Counted from the first letter of the stretch, positions 53,697-62,623 are shown. The stretch is 64,000 nt of DNA from Leptospira sp. GIMC2001 (GCF_028462125.1 NZ_CP115468.1:896001-960000); one strand, 5' to 3'. Notes: generated from the sequence alone by a model not told the origin. Numbers and translations are program-made.

Positions 53697-54472
53697 TGAA
53701 GTATTTATTGATTTTTTTCCTTACATCTCTATCATTATCTTCCAATGAACATAATGATCTATTAAATTTATTAAAACGGATAGAAACATATAATAATAGC
53801 TTTGTTAGCGGTAGAATGATTACATCTCATGAAGAAGATAAAGTTTATTTAGTTAATTATTATAAGTCTCATGAAACATTCAAAAGATACCTCAAACAAC
53901 CAGACCGTTTGGAATCGATAGAGAAATGGGGAGATCGACGTCGTTGGTTTGTTAGCAAATGGAAAGGTAAGGAACCAGCGATCTATGTTTCTGCCTCTTA
54001 TAATAATGGTCTTGTGTTGAGAGATAATGAACAGTCCTCGGATTTGAAGGACGACTATCTATTCTATTTCAAGAACTATTGTGAGTTTGATGGCAAGGTT
54101 GATAACCGTTATGCTCGTATTAAAAAGATGCGTCTGACCTACTATGATTCACCTTACACAACAGTGAACAATATGAATGACATTAAGCTAAAAGAAAGTT
54201 TTAAAAGAATAAAGAGCTATGAAATAGAAATCATAGAAGATGAGAAAATCATAAATGCAATGCAATCTTTTCACCCACTGAAGCCTACAACAAGTTTCGG
54301 TAAGATCTTCGCAATCCAATTGAAAGTCTTGGAAGTCTACCCAGGCGAGAAAAATATGCCTTTATGTACATCAGATTATTACATGGGACATAGACTATGG
54401 GGTAGCTATGAGGATGTTTTGGAAGAAATTGATGAGTTGCCAGAATTGAAAGGGAAAAGGAATCCGTATTGA
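53696..54472 (+). CDS. Hypothetical exported protein between repeat copies
   Basis: This 258-residue protein has a short signal peptide (MKYLLIFFLTSLSLSSNE) and a soluble domain of about 240 residues rich in Tyr, Asp and Lys, without recognised motifs. I choose ATG 53696, coupled to the small ORF by TAATG, over a codon 27 bases earlier. The two genes form a cassette lying between two copies of the same structured repeats, so this may be horizontally moved DNA. A perfect 11-base stem (54482-54492 with 54514-54524) follows the stop. Confidence 0.6.
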   Translation: MKYLLIFFLTSLSLSSNEHNDLLNLLKRIETYNNSFVSGRMITSHEEDKVYLVNYYKSHETFKRYLKQPDRLESIEKWGDRRRWFVSKWKGKEPAIYVSASYNNGLVLRDNEQSSDLKDDYLFYFKNYCEFDGKVDNRYARIKKMRLTYYDSPYTTVNNMNDIKLKESFKRIKSYEIEIIEDEKIINAMQSFHPLKPTTSFGKIFAIQLKVLEVYPGEKNMPLCTSDYYMGHRLWGSYEDVLEEIDELPELKGKRNPY

Positions 54473-54480
54473 ATTTTCCC

Positions 54481-54815
54481 CAGCACCATTTAGCGAAGCA
54501 AAGCTGAAGGTTTTAAATGGTGCTTTGTGTCTTTGTGTGAACCGTATTTTTTCTACTAATATTTACTTTGGGTGCTTTGCGCATACTTTGTGTTCTTTGT
54601 GGTTAAGAAAAAAGATTACCACAAAGTTCCCTAAGTGCACATGAAGTTCTCGAAGATTGATATTCGAAAAAGGACAGGTTCAGATTTTCACTTAGCTATA
54701 TACCAATCAAAATCGCATAAATAAATTGGGATCTTTTAAACCTGTGCGGAGTGCCTGCCTTCGTGACGGCTTTGGCATTCCGAGTTGGCCACTGGACGGA
54801 ACGAAGGTAGGCACG
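54481..54815 (+). repeat. Mosaic dispersed repeat, copy B
   Basis: Here the blocks of copy A recur in the same orientation but in another order: block 2 (54481-54550, with AGCACCATTTA pairing TAAATGGTGCT), block 1 (54546-54651) and block 3 (54687-54815). Block 3 here contains a 14-base stem, GTGCCTGCCTTCGT (54751-54764) with ACGAAGGTAGGCAC (54801-54814), allowing one G-T pair. It stops five bases before the stop codon of the minus-strand cheX gene. No gene is supported in 54473-54819. Confidence 0.8.
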
Positions 54816-54819
54816 TAGC

Positions 54820-55287
54820 CTAGGCAATAGCTACGTTTACTTCTAGTCTTCCAAATTTGGAATATAGATTGATCTGAAGAGTAGGTTTTTTGTTGAATTT
54901 GATAGAAGTGTTTTTGGAATCAACGATATTGGGTGTCGTAATCTCGATAGATTGACCAGCGGATGTAAAAATATTCATCGCATTACCAGTTGTCATATTC
55001 GCAATCTCACCTAACATATCTTTGAATTCATTCTTGAGATCTTCTGGTGACATACCTGGAACCAATTTGGAAGAGATTTTGTAAGCTGCATCGTAGTTGA
55101 GGCTGTAAACAACCTCTCCACTGAATGAACCAATCACCCCTACTATGATCGCAAGTTCATGCGATGGCTCAGGGGAATCTTTGATCCCAATTTTGCCACG
55201 AATCAGATCTGTTTGAAGAACATCACGAAATACGATTGTCGCTGCCTCAAGGAAAGGGTTGATGAAATCTGCTTTGATTTGCATCAC
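54820..55287 (-). CDS. cheX: CheX-type chemotaxis phosphatase
   Basis: This 155-residue protein has the CheX fold pattern with the ExxN-type motif in FKDMLGEIANMTTGNA. CheX dephosphorylates CheY-P in spirochaetes. It starts at the ATGA overlap (55284-55287) with the SurA/PpiD-like gene, either at the first or second Met, so the two are coupled. No other che gene is beside it. Confidence 0.85.
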   Translation of the reverse strand: MMQIKADFINPFLEAATIVFRDVLQTDLIRGKIGIKDSPEPSHELAIIVGVIGSFSGEVVYSLNYDAAYKISSKLVPGMSPEDLKNEFKDMLGEIANMTTGNAMNIFTSAGQSIEITTPNIVDSKNTSIKFNKKPTLQINLYSKFGRLEVNVAIA

Positions 55288-56516
55288 TCGCCTGCCATTC
55301 GGATATTTCTTTGTAGAGGATTCTCTTTGCTCATGGATGCGATCATCTCTTGGAAAAATCCAGCTAACATTTGCTTGTCGTCAGGGATTGCAGCGCTAAC
55401 AGTTGGTGCTTTCGTATCTGGCAATCTAAGTTCTGTGAACTCGACAAAAATATTCTTATCGCCATCTTTGTAAGGGCCACCGATTTTCTTGGAACCAAAG
55501 CCGATTTCACTCATGTCTTTGAGAAAAGTCTGGTCACCGCTCAATCTATAGACTTGACCTCCGGCAGAAAGAGATGAAAGGTCTCCAATGCTGAGTGAGG
55601 ATAGACTGATTGGCTTTGTAGAAATTGCTTCTGCCAATTCTTCCAAGCTAGCCCCTTCTTCCTTTTTGACACGAAGCAATGATTTTCTATCCTCGAGAGC
55701 TTTTGTTTTTTTATCCAATCGAATCTTATTTGTAAGGATCGCTTTTCTTGCATCAAAGCTCAATGGTTTACCATCGGGATCCTTCGGTGTATTGCCTGCA
55801 GAAGTTTCTTTGTCGTATTCCGAACGGATTTCTTCATCAGAAATAACCAATTCTTTTTCGACCACATTCATCAACTCGGCATCCGTAACAGAAACAAGTC
55901 TTAGTCCAAATTTTGCAAGTTGAGCTTCCTTTTCTATCATCTGTTCGCTTGTTGTCTTACGAAGGTCAGCACGCATAAAACTATTAAAAAGACTCATCGA
56001 TGTCGTTGATTCCTTCTTAAAAAGAATTGGCTCGCTGCGCAGAATACTTCTATAAATGTCTTCTGCTGACCGAATATCTTCTTCTCCATATCCAGCTTGG
56101 TTGGTCTGCTGCTTATGAAGTTCGCGCGCTTGCCTCGACATTTCTCTCTTGATGGCAAGTTCAGAGACCTGATATCCGAATGCATCAGCGAGTTCTCCCG
56201 CAACAAATACAGAACGAATTGTCTGAAAAGCACAACTTACCAATAGATCTTCATTGGATGCAAGTTGCGGAGCATAGTCCTTGTATTGGAAATAGCAATT
56301 TTTTCTAGCAGCGTTGAAATAGTCGATAGAGATCGCACGATCTCCCACTTTTCCGGCCGTTGTGCTCATACGACCCGTTACTTGGTCTATGAGATTTTGT
56401 TCCATATCACCTGGCAAAAAGGTGATGATTAGCATGAGAACCATAATTGAGAGAAAAAGTCCGATGACCCCTCTCCAGATTTTCTGTCCTATGGTCGTTG
56501 GGGTTTCTTCAAGCAT
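55284..56516 (-). CDS. SurA/PpiD-like membrane-anchored chaperone-type protein
   Basis: This 410-residue protein has one N-terminal transmembrane helix (about 16-36), then a SurA_N/PpiD-like helical region (AISIDYFNAARKN, the RSVFVAGELADAFGY segment) and long charged helices. A clear parvulin PPIase domain is not visible, so it may act as a periplasmic chaperone rather than an isomerase. It is the first gene of a pair with cheX (ATGA overlap), an unusual pairing. Divergent from the next gene. Confidence 0.7.
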   Translation of the reverse strand: MLEETPTTIGQKIWRGVIGLFLSIMVLMLIITFLPGDMEQNLIDQVTGRMSTTAGKVGDRAISIDYFNAARKNCYFQYKDYAPQLASNEDLLVSCAFQTIRSVFVAGELADAFGYQVSELAIKREMSRQARELHKQQTNQAGYGEEDIRSAEDIYRSILRSEPILFKKESTTSMSLFNSFMRADLRKTTSEQMIEKEAQLAKFGLRLVSVTDAELMNVVEKELVISDEEIRSEYDKETSAGNTPKDPDGKPLSFDARKAILTNKIRLDKKTKALEDRKSLLRVKKEEGASLEELAEAISTKPISLSSLSIGDLSSLSAGGQVYRLSGDQTFLKDMSEIGFGSKKIGGPYKDGDKNIFVEFTELRLPDTKAPTVSAAIPDDKQMLAGFFQEMIASMSKENPLQRNIRMAGE

Positions 56517-56615
56517 AATAACTTCCTACATAGAAGACAATTTCATGGGGTTATTCTGTAAACCAAGAAAATTCTACTATAGATAAAAGGCTAAAATATA
56601 GATAATAGAAGCAAG

Positions 56616-57317
56616 ATGCTTTTTATTGCGATAGCCATGATTCTGATTGGGATACTTTGTTTTATATATGTATCTCTCGCCCAAGGGGATTCCAACAAAG
56701 CTCAGGTCGATCGATTGGAAAGTAATTTCCCGGGCAAACGCAGGGCAAAAATGCAAGAGACAGATCTTAGACATAGTCTCTACAATGCACGAGGTCGCAG
56801 CCAGTCCAATGATCTTGATGATGATAGAATTCTACATGAGAGAAGTTTTTCCGATTCGAATTATTCTGATCCAGAAGTTTTATATACCAAGCCTGTTATG
56901 GAAACAAGCAAAAGACCTGACATTGTTGATTCAGTTAGCGTAATTGATGAGGCGGGTTCCAAAGTGAATCTGGAGCCGGAGTCTCATTTCAAAATTCGTG
57001 GTTTGTTATTTATGGACATGAAGGGCAAAATTCCCTATGAGAAAAAAGATCTCAAAGATTTAGATCTATCCGAAGACTGTTTCCAAGATCTGCGTAGAGT
57101 AGGCGAAGGTGCAATGAGCGACGAGAATGGATCAATGATCTTTCGAGTGAAAAATCTAACATACACATACGAACCAAGAGATCTTAAACAAGTTGTGTTC
57201 TTTGATGAAGCTGTGGTCTTTCTTCCTTCAAGACCAGATCTACCGGCTCCCGTGTTCTTTACCGACGGAACGGATGAAGTGCGAGCCTTCTTTGCACAAG
57301 CAGAGAAAGCTCTCTAA
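56616..57317 (+). CDS. Hypothetical single-span membrane protein
   Basis: This 233-residue protein has an N-terminal transmembrane helix (residues 2-22), a disordered, charged linker of about 90 residues and a C-terminal soluble domain (about 120-233) with no recognised family. The soluble part faces the cytoplasm or periplasm; orientation cannot be fixed. It is divergent from the SurA-like gene and converges with the GHKL gene. Confidence 0.65.
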   Translation: MLFIAIAMILIGILCFIYVSLAQGDSNKAQVDRLESNFPGKRRAKMQETDLRHSLYNARGRSQSNDLDDDRILHERSFSDSNYSDPEVLYTKPVMETSKRPDIVDSVSVIDEAGSKVNLEPESHFKIRGLLFMDMKGKIPYEKKDLKDLDLSEDCFQDLRRVGEGAMSDENGSMIFRVKNLTYTYEPRDLKQVVFFDEAVVFLPSRPDLPAPVFFTDGTDEVRAFFAQAEKAL

Positions 57318-57396
57318 ACTAAAGCCAAGTTCTCAGATTATCAGGGAAATTTATTCTTAACTCTAGTTTTCTTTAAAACTACTCTCTAATATTAAA

Positions 57397-57975
57397 TTAT
57401 TCTTCTGTCTGATAGTAAACTTCTGTTAGAACAAATGCTTGTTTATCATCTTCTCGAATTCTAACTCCCATTTTTGCCGGGTAATCTTTTAGAATCATCA
57501 TAAGTCCAATGCCCGAATGACCCGATGGATTTTGGCTGTTCTCTTCAAGCTTCTTGAAATACAAAGAATCCAAATCATCTGATGCAAATACTTCTGACAT
57601 AACTCGATGGAAATTCATTGCCGATTCTTTGGAAGTTGAGTTCTCAACTTGCATTTTGAAAATTCCACCATATTGATTCAAATTGATGGTGATATTCGAT
57701 TTTTTGTCCATCGAATACTTAGCAGCGTTCTCTACCATCTCGTTGAAAACTGTTGAGATTGAATGGAAAACAGGAGTTTCAGATATATCTTTTACAGCAA
57801 CGTCGACTGGAAGGAAAGAATATGAGTAAAAACCTGCGACAAAATCTGCCAAAATCCCAACTCGTTTCCAATAGGTCACCAAATCCAAAGGTGTGATGAT
57901 GATTTCCACATGGCTGTCTGGGACTTGTTCGCTTGGAACTACCTTTCCGTAATCGCCTAAAAGAAGTTCTTTCAA
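57397..57975 (-). CDS. GHKL ATPase, slr1658-like (DUF6272), paralogue 1
   Basis: This 192-residue protein has an N-box FNEMVENAAKYS and a glycine-containing box in SGIGLMMILKDYP, placing it among small GHKL/histidine-kinase-like ATPases. The slr1658-type family pairs with STAS-domain proteins as a partner-switching regulator. It is a paralogue of the protein encoded divergently at 58107; the two share ITPLDLVTYWKRVGILADF-like N-termini. It may act as an anti-sigma-factor-like switch or bind a regulator. No PP2C phosphatase is nearby. Confidence 0.78.
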   Translation of the reverse strand: MKELLLGDYGKVVPSEQVPDSHVEIIITPLDLVTYWKRVGILADFVAGFYSYSFLPVDVAVKDISETPVFHSISTVFNEMVENAAKYSMDKKSNITINLNQYGGIFKMQVENSTSKESAMNFHRVMSEVFASDDLDSLYFKKLEENSQNPSGHSGIGLMMILKDYPAKMGVRIREDDKQAFVLTEVYYQTEE

Positions 57976-58106
57976 TTTTGTGCCTCTCTTGCTATTCCTT
58001 GACAGGAAAACCTTGCCAAAAATAGTATATGGAAAACTTATTAGTATGAGCCAAAAAGAAAAAGAAAAAAATTGGTTCTACTTGGTGTTTTTGGAAAAAT
58101 TTATAT

Positions 58107-58661
58107 ATGGCAGCTGAAATCGTTCAATACGCTGATTACAAACTAATTCCTGACATTTTACCTCCGGAATCTCATATCTATTTGCGTTTACAGCCAATTG
58201 ATATGATGTCTCAGTGGAAGAGAATAGGTTTGGTTTCTGATTTTACAGCGGACTTTTTTGCAAACAATCAATCCTTGAGCGATTATGTTCGGAATTCTGT
58301 ATCCACGGTCGTGAATGAATTGATTGAGAATGCTGCAAAATTTGCCAAACCAAGAAATGGATTGATTGATCTTGATTTGAAATATTACTCTACTATAATT
58401 AAGATTGAAGTGAGAAATGTTGTATCAGATCGGATGAGATTGAATTTTGAATCTCATATCAAGAAATATCTTTCGGGTGATATCGAAATGATGTATTTTG
58501 ATCATCTAGAAAGCCTAGTGAATAAATCAGATACTTCAGGTATGGGATATTTGATGATGTATAAAGATTATCCAATTCGTTTTGGATATCAATTTAAGAA
58601 GATGGAAAGTGATAGGCATGAGACAACTGTTGAAGCTTATCTCAACATAATAGAACAATAG
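58107..58661 (+). CDS. GHKL ATPase, slr1658-like (DUF6272), paralogue 2
   Basis: This 184-residue protein is a paralogue of the one encoded at 57397, with VVNELIENAAKFAK as N-box and SGMGYLMMYKDYP as glycine box. It is divergent from its paralogue and followed after 16 bases by the STAS gene, its likely partner. The glycine box is degenerate (GMGYLM), so ATP binding could be weak. Confidence 0.8.
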   Translation: MAAEIVQYADYKLIPDILPPESHIYLRLQPIDMMSQWKRIGLVSDFTADFFANNQSLSDYVRNSVSTVVNELIENAAKFAKPRNGLIDLDLKYYSTIIKIEVRNVVSDRMRLNFESHIKKYLSGDIEMMYFDHLESLVNKSDTSGMGYLMMYKDYPIRFGYQFKKMESDRHETTVEAYLNIIEQ

Positions 58662-58677
58662 ACCAGGACATAGGGAA

Positions 58678-59055
58678 ATGGAAGTAAAAACAGACGAATA
58701 CGCCGCCTCCTTTATAGAAGCAGAAAATACGGTATTGATGACCGGATCTATGCGACTTCAAAACTTAGCAGCTTATGAAGAGATTAAGAAGATTTTGAAG
58801 GATGGTCTGGATAGATCCCAAGGACAATTAACGATTGATATTCGAGGATTGAACTTTTTGAACAGTTCTGGGATCACAACAATCAGTCTTTTTATCATTG
58901 AAGCAAGAAATAAGAAAACTACTCCGATGCGCATATTAGGTTCAGCTAAGATTTCTTGGCAAGCTAAATCTGCCGCTAACTTCCATAAACTTTGGAATGA
59001 GATCATTGTAGATTTTCCAGATAAGACTCCCGAGGATAATATTCCAGGAGTATAA
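58678..59055 (+). CDS. STAS-domain protein, slr1659-like anti-sigma antagonist
   Basis: This 125-residue protein is a STAS domain with DIRGLNFLNSSGITTISLF; Ser63 or Ser64 is at the phosphorylation position of SpoIIAA-type antagonists. It should bind the GHKL partner in a partner switch. It lies between the GHKL gene and a methyltransferase gene at 16 and 7 bases, so the three are an operon. No sigma factor is in the window. Confidence 0.82.
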   Translation: MEVKTDEYAASFIEAENTVLMTGSMRLQNLAAYEEIKKILKDGLDRSQGQLTIDIRGLNFLNSSGITTISLFIIEARNKKTTPMRILGSAKISWQAKSAANFHKLWNEIIVDFPDKTPEDNIPGV

Positions 59056-59062
59056 TATTATA

Positions 59063-59851
59063 ATGAGCGATCTATACTTAGATTCCTTATCTCTTCAAGA
59101 AGAGATGCCAAGACTTGCGGCACAATCACGCCTAGTCTATTTGGGTCTTGAGGAATTTCTAAGATCGCACCCAATTCCAATAAAAAATGAAGGATCTTTG
59201 CTAGATGTAGGATCTGGATTAGGAATACTTACGGCTCTTGTTTCTAGGCATTTCCCAGGAATCCATGTAACTGGATTAGACAAATCCACTGACATGATTC
59301 GATTTGCACAAGTTTCTAATCCTAAGATGGAATGGGTGAATGGTGATGTGGCTTCACTTCCTTTTAGTGATGCAAGTTTTGATATTTTACTAAATTCATT
59401 TTTTCTCATACATCTTCCTCAACTTGAAAAGTCTCTTAAGGAGATGGATCGCGTTTTGAGACCAGGTGGCTATATACTCATGATCGAACCAGATCAGCAA
59501 GCGACTAAAGTCGATCCTCTCATTGAGAAATTAATCCATAGCCATGGTGAGCTAGGTCCTGGTGACAGGAAGGCTTTAACTCAAGCAGAAAGTTTTTACT
59601 TGGGTAAAGCGTACGAAATGATCACACAGCAAGAATTGATCATTACAACAGATGGTAGTGACGATGCGCCAGAGCTCAATTATCCGAATATCAAAATCGG
59701 TCGCATGACAGCTTGGTCTATGATCAGTCATATGGGACAACTGATGAATCTTAGAGATATTTACAACGAATGTTTGGAATCTTACATGAAAAAAGAAATT
59801 TCCATTCAACAATTTGTTGTCTCGATACGTCTTTATCGCAAGAAAGCTTAG
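59063..59851 (+). CDS. Class I SAM-dependent methyltransferase
   Basis: This 262-residue protein has SAM motif I LLDVGSGLGILTALV, the acidic motif II in TGLDKS, motif III GDVASLPFSDASFD and motif post-I LRPGGYILMIEPD. The substrate is not deducible; the ubiE-like core occurs in many small-molecule methyltransferases. It has no cysteine pairs of ArsM, so it is not the missing arsenite methyltransferase. It is the third gene of the GHKL-STAS operon, which may link it to that switch. Confidence 0.85.
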   Translation: MSDLYLDSLSLQEEMPRLAAQSRLVYLGLEEFLRSHPIPIKNEGSLLDVGSGLGILTALVSRHFPGIHVTGLDKSTDMIRFAQVSNPKMEWVNGDVASLPFSDASFDILLNSFFLIHLPQLEKSLKEMDRVLRPGGYILMIEPDQQATKVDPLIEKLIHSHGELGPGDRKALTQAESFYLGKAYEMITQQELIITTDGSDDAPELNYPNIKIGRMTAWSMISHMGQLMNLRDIYNECLESYMKKEISIQQFVVSIRLYRKKA

Positions 59852-59878
59852 CAAAATCCAAAAGATTTAAGAATTTCC

Positions 59879-59906
59879 TTGACGCAGGAAATCTAGTAAT
59901 AATAAT
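59879..59906 (+). promoter_or_regulatory. Candidate promoter of the hydrolase lipoprotein gene
   Basis: TTGACG (59879-59884), a 16-base spacer and AATAAT (59901-59906) lie about 30 bases before the ATG. A good AGGAG site (59928-59932 region) follows. Sigma-70-like. Confidence 0.4.
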
Positions 59907-59936
59907 CAATATAATTTTCAAGTTCCAGGAGTTTTT

Positions 59937-61094
59937 ATGAAATCAGCTTTCCTACGTTTTGGCATAATTAGTATAATAAGTTTAGTTTTCTCATGTGCGC
60001 CGGACAAAAGTTCCGAAGAAGATAGAGAAACAACATTACTACTCCTTTATAATAGTTATGTAGCGACGGAAGGTATTGTTTATTCTGGATCTGGTTCAGA
60101 ACGTACGGCAATTTATTATAAAAAAGTTGGAACTGGAATCCCCGTTGTCGTTCTACACGGTGGACCTGGTCTTGATCACAACTATTTGGTTCAGCCTCTC
60201 TCTGAACTCTTGGGCTCAAATCATCAACTGATATTCTTCGATCAACGCGGTACTGGATTTTCTCGCGGCGAGTTTAGTGATCTCAATGCTGGTTTTATCA
60301 ATAAAACGAAATTTCTTGAGGACTTAGAAGCGGTTCGAGTTGGCCTGAATTTAGGTGACAAGATCAATATATTGGGTCATTCATGGGGTGGTTTGTATGC
60401 TATGCTCTACGCATCTAATGACAGTTACAAAGCTCATGTTAAATCGCTTGCTTTAGTGGGAAGCAGTGGAGCGCATTATAATTACTATGGAATTTTTCTA
60501 CTCAATAATTTAATTAATAAGGCTGGTGGAGAAGCAGCTGCTGCGACGCTTGGAAATCTTGGCGCGCCTTTGAATCCTTCATCAGCCAACTACCTTCCTA
60601 CCTTGAATGCTTTGAAGGCATATTATTCTTTTCTATTCAAATTCTATTTTGCAGACTACACTCCTATCAATACCCAGAATGGAACCAGTGCGAACTTTGC
60701 GAAGTTGAATTTGGGATTGTCAGCTGAGAAAACAATCCGTAATGGTCTTGCTGTTGGCTCTTTGATAAATCTCAGTCTTCGTATTGCTGACGATGACTTA
60801 ACTGCCGGTTTTTTCTCGAACACAAAAAATACGCATAATATAGTTGCGGATCTTGCAAAGATTACTGTGCCTGTGAAATTGATTCACGGAGCAGACGATG
60901 TGATTCCTGCAAGTTTTGTGATCAATACTGGTGAAACATATTTTACTGGTACAGTTCCATCTTCTCCAGTTTCTGTTCAAACAGGCCTAACAAATGCTAC
61001 AGTAACAACACATTTAATCTCTAATTGTGGGCATTTTCCTTTCTTGGAGCAACCAGAAGCATTTAGAACAGCATTGAGTGGTTTCTTTCAGTAA
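59937..61094 (+). CDS. Alpha/beta-hydrolase lipoprotein (proline iminopeptidase-like)
   Basis: This 385-residue exported protein has a signal peptide with SLVFSC (Cys20). A hydrolase domain follows with the oxyanion HGGPG (74-78), FDQRGTGFS, nucleophile Ser149 in LGHSWGG, the acid Asp in HGADDVIP and His in NCGHFPF, all of the catalytic triad. HGGPG and DQRGTGFS are marks of the prolyl iminopeptidase subfamily (S33). It probably acts as a periplasmic or surface peptidase or esterase. Confidence 0.87.
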   Translation: MKSAFLRFGIISIISLVFSCAPDKSSEEDRETTLLLLYNSYVATEGIVYSGSGSERTAIYYKKVGTGIPVVVLHGGPGLDHNYLVQPLSELLGSNHQLIFFDQRGTGFSRGEFSDLNAGFINKTKFLEDLEAVRVGLNLGDKINILGHSWGGLYAMLYASNDSYKAHVKSLALVGSSGAHYNYYGIFLLNNLINKAGGEAAAATLGNLGAPLNPSSANYLPTLNALKAYYSFLFKFYFADYTPINTQNGTSANFAKLNLGLSAEKTIRNGLAVGSLINLSLRIADDDLTAGFFSNTKNTHNIVADLAKITVPVKLIHGADDVIPASFVINTGETYFTGTVPSSPVSVQTGLTNATVTTHLISNCGHFPFLEQPEAFRTALSGFFQ

Positions 61095-61100
61095 ATGTAA

Positions 61101-61143
61101 GAGGGGCTTGGAGGGGGACGAAAGCCCGGGGCTTAAGCCCCTC
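61101..61143 (+). repeat. Palindromic repeat, copy 1, hairpin after hydrolase gene
   Basis: GAGGGGCTT (61101-61109) pairs perfectly with AAGCCCCTC (61135-61143). The segment AGCCCGGGGCTTAAGCCCCT (61123-61142) recurs inverted at 61220-61239 and partly at 42215-42238. It may serve as a transcript end. Confidence 0.75.
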
Positions 61144-61219
61144 CCAATTCCAATTGAAATTCTAACTTTATAATCCATCAATCTAACTTGTCAATGGTAA
61201 TATGGAATAAAAAAAACTT

Positions 61220-61239
61220 AGGGGCTTAAGCCCCGGGCT
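61220..61239 (-). repeat. Palindromic repeat, copy 2, inverted
   Basis: The 20 bases are the exact reverse complement of 61123-61142, giving a perfect inverted repeat 77 bases apart. Together they could form a small MITE-like unit or a strong hairpin. The remaining parts of the 61095-61402 gap hold no gene. Confidence 0.78.
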
Positions 61240-61402
61240 GAATCCAAATCTCCATTCAAACATAAATCGATCAAACAATATCCAATTTAATTTTTATGCA
61301 ATCCGTACAAATTGAATCAAGAACGAACATTTCTAACAAATTCCAGTAATCCATTCCAATAAATAGTTAACAGTAATATTCTTTAAAAACAAATTAAACT
61401 CT

Positions 61403-62143
61403 ATGTATGATCCTATAAAAGATGGTATTAATAAAAAGGAAAATTCAGTAGAATACAATGAATTAAAACCATCGGCTGATTTAGTTGGAATGGTTCATAG
61501 TTTTTGGGAACTAAAAACCAATACGATATTAGAAAACGATTTTGTTTTGCATGTCATCCCCGATGCATGCGTAAATATATTATTGAACTTAGTAGATACT
61601 AGGATCGCTGCTGTTACTTCTAGGTTAACAACATATGTTGCGCTGAATTTGGGTAAAAGATTTCATTACGTTGGTATTCAACTATTGCCTGGTATGTGGA
61701 TAGGCAATCGTGATGAGATCGTGCAAGGTTTTGTAGACAGTCCTTATGAAGGCAGTTTACCCTTAGTCGATACTGCAAATAAACTTGTGGGTAAAAAATT
61801 TTCAGAATTTGGATTGGTCCTTTCTGAACTGGTTCAATCTCTCGTTGTGAATAAGTTAGTTGGTGAAAATATCATAACATCCAGGATACTTTCTGATATT
61901 GATGTAATAGATTCAGTTGAAGATATGGCAGCTTCAGCAAATCTATCCACAAGACAATTGCAGCGGATTCTCAAACAGACGACCGGATTTACTCCTCATG
62001 ATTTTCTGAAAATCCTACGTCTTCAACTTTCTTTTAGGGGACAATACCTTGATTATTTCTCGGATCAGTCTCATTTTATTCATTCTTTTCGCAAAATTAC
62101 TGGCTATACTCCAGCAGATTATTTCAAAAATTTCCATGTCTGA
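61403..62143 (+). CDS. AraC family transcriptional regulator
   Basis: This 246-residue protein has an N-terminal DUF6597-like sensor domain (PDACVNILLNL, YVGIQLLPG) and two helix-turn-helix motifs at the C-terminus (AASANLSTRQLQRILKQTTGFTPHDF to FRKITGYTPADYF). It may control the VOC-family gene 80 bases downstream or be self-regulating. The effector is unknown. Confidence 0.88.
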   Translation: MYDPIKDGINKKENSVEYNELKPSADLVGMVHSFWELKTNTILENDFVLHVIPDACVNILLNLVDTRIAAVTSRLTTYVALNLGKRFHYVGIQLLPGMWIGNRDEIVQGFVDSPYEGSLPLVDTANKLVGKKFSEFGLVLSELVQSLVVNKLVGENIITSRILSDIDVIDSVEDMAASANLSTRQLQRILKQTTGFTPHDFLKILRLQLSFRGQYLDYFSDQSHFIHSFRKITGYTPADYFKNFHV

Positions 62144-62223
62144 TTTATACAATACAGACTTATCTGGAACTGATATATTCTTTCTATCTGACATTGAAAA
62201 TTTTAATTAAGGAGATAGATTAT

Positions 62224-62604
62224 ATGTCACAACAAAATGCAATTGGCTGGTTTGATATTTATGTAAAAGATATGGAGCGAGCTACAAAATTCTATGAAGC
62301 AATTCTGAATCAAAAGTTAGAGAAATTGGAAGATCCAACTGGTGAGACAGAGATGATGATTTTTCCAGCAGATATGAAATCGTATGGGGCTTCTGGAGCT
62401 CTGGTAAAATCACCCCATTCGAATCCTGGAGTTGGTGGAACGATGGTATATTTTAGTGTGAAAGATTGCAATATAGAAGGAGCAAAAGTTGCAAAGGCAG
62501 GTGGTAAATTGGTGAGACCTAAGTTTTCGATCGGAGATTTTGGTTGGGTGACCTTGCTTGAAGATTCGGAGGGCAATCTTTTCGGACTCAATTCAATGAC
62601 TTAG
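62224..62604 (+). CDS. VOC family protein (glyoxalase/bleomycin-resistance fold)
   Basis: This 126-residue protein has the VOC fold pattern with IGWFDIYVKDMERATKFYEA at the start and FGWVTLLEDSEGNLFGLNS at the end. It resembles the PhnB/glyoxalase-like type. An AAGGAGATAG site precedes ATG 62224, so I do not use the upstream in-frame ATG at 62194. Substrate unknown. It follows the AraC gene. Confidence 0.9.
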   Translation: MSQQNAIGWFDIYVKDMERATKFYEAILNQKLEKLEDPTGETEMMIFPADMKSYGASGALVKSPHSNPGVGGTMVYFSVKDCNIEGAKVAKAGGKLVRPKFSIGDFGWVTLLEDSEGNLFGLNSMT

Positions 62605-62623
62605 TTTACATAAAGAATATTCG

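Noticed and set aside
54751..54814. Hairpin of repeat block 3 as an integron attC site
   Set aside because: The ends do not carry the GTTRRRY and RYYYAAC core sites, and no integrase gene is in the window.
59063..59851. Arsenite methyltransferase ArsM for the arsenosugar pathway
   Set aside because: There are no conserved cysteines for arsenite binding and the gene is 30 kb from arsS.
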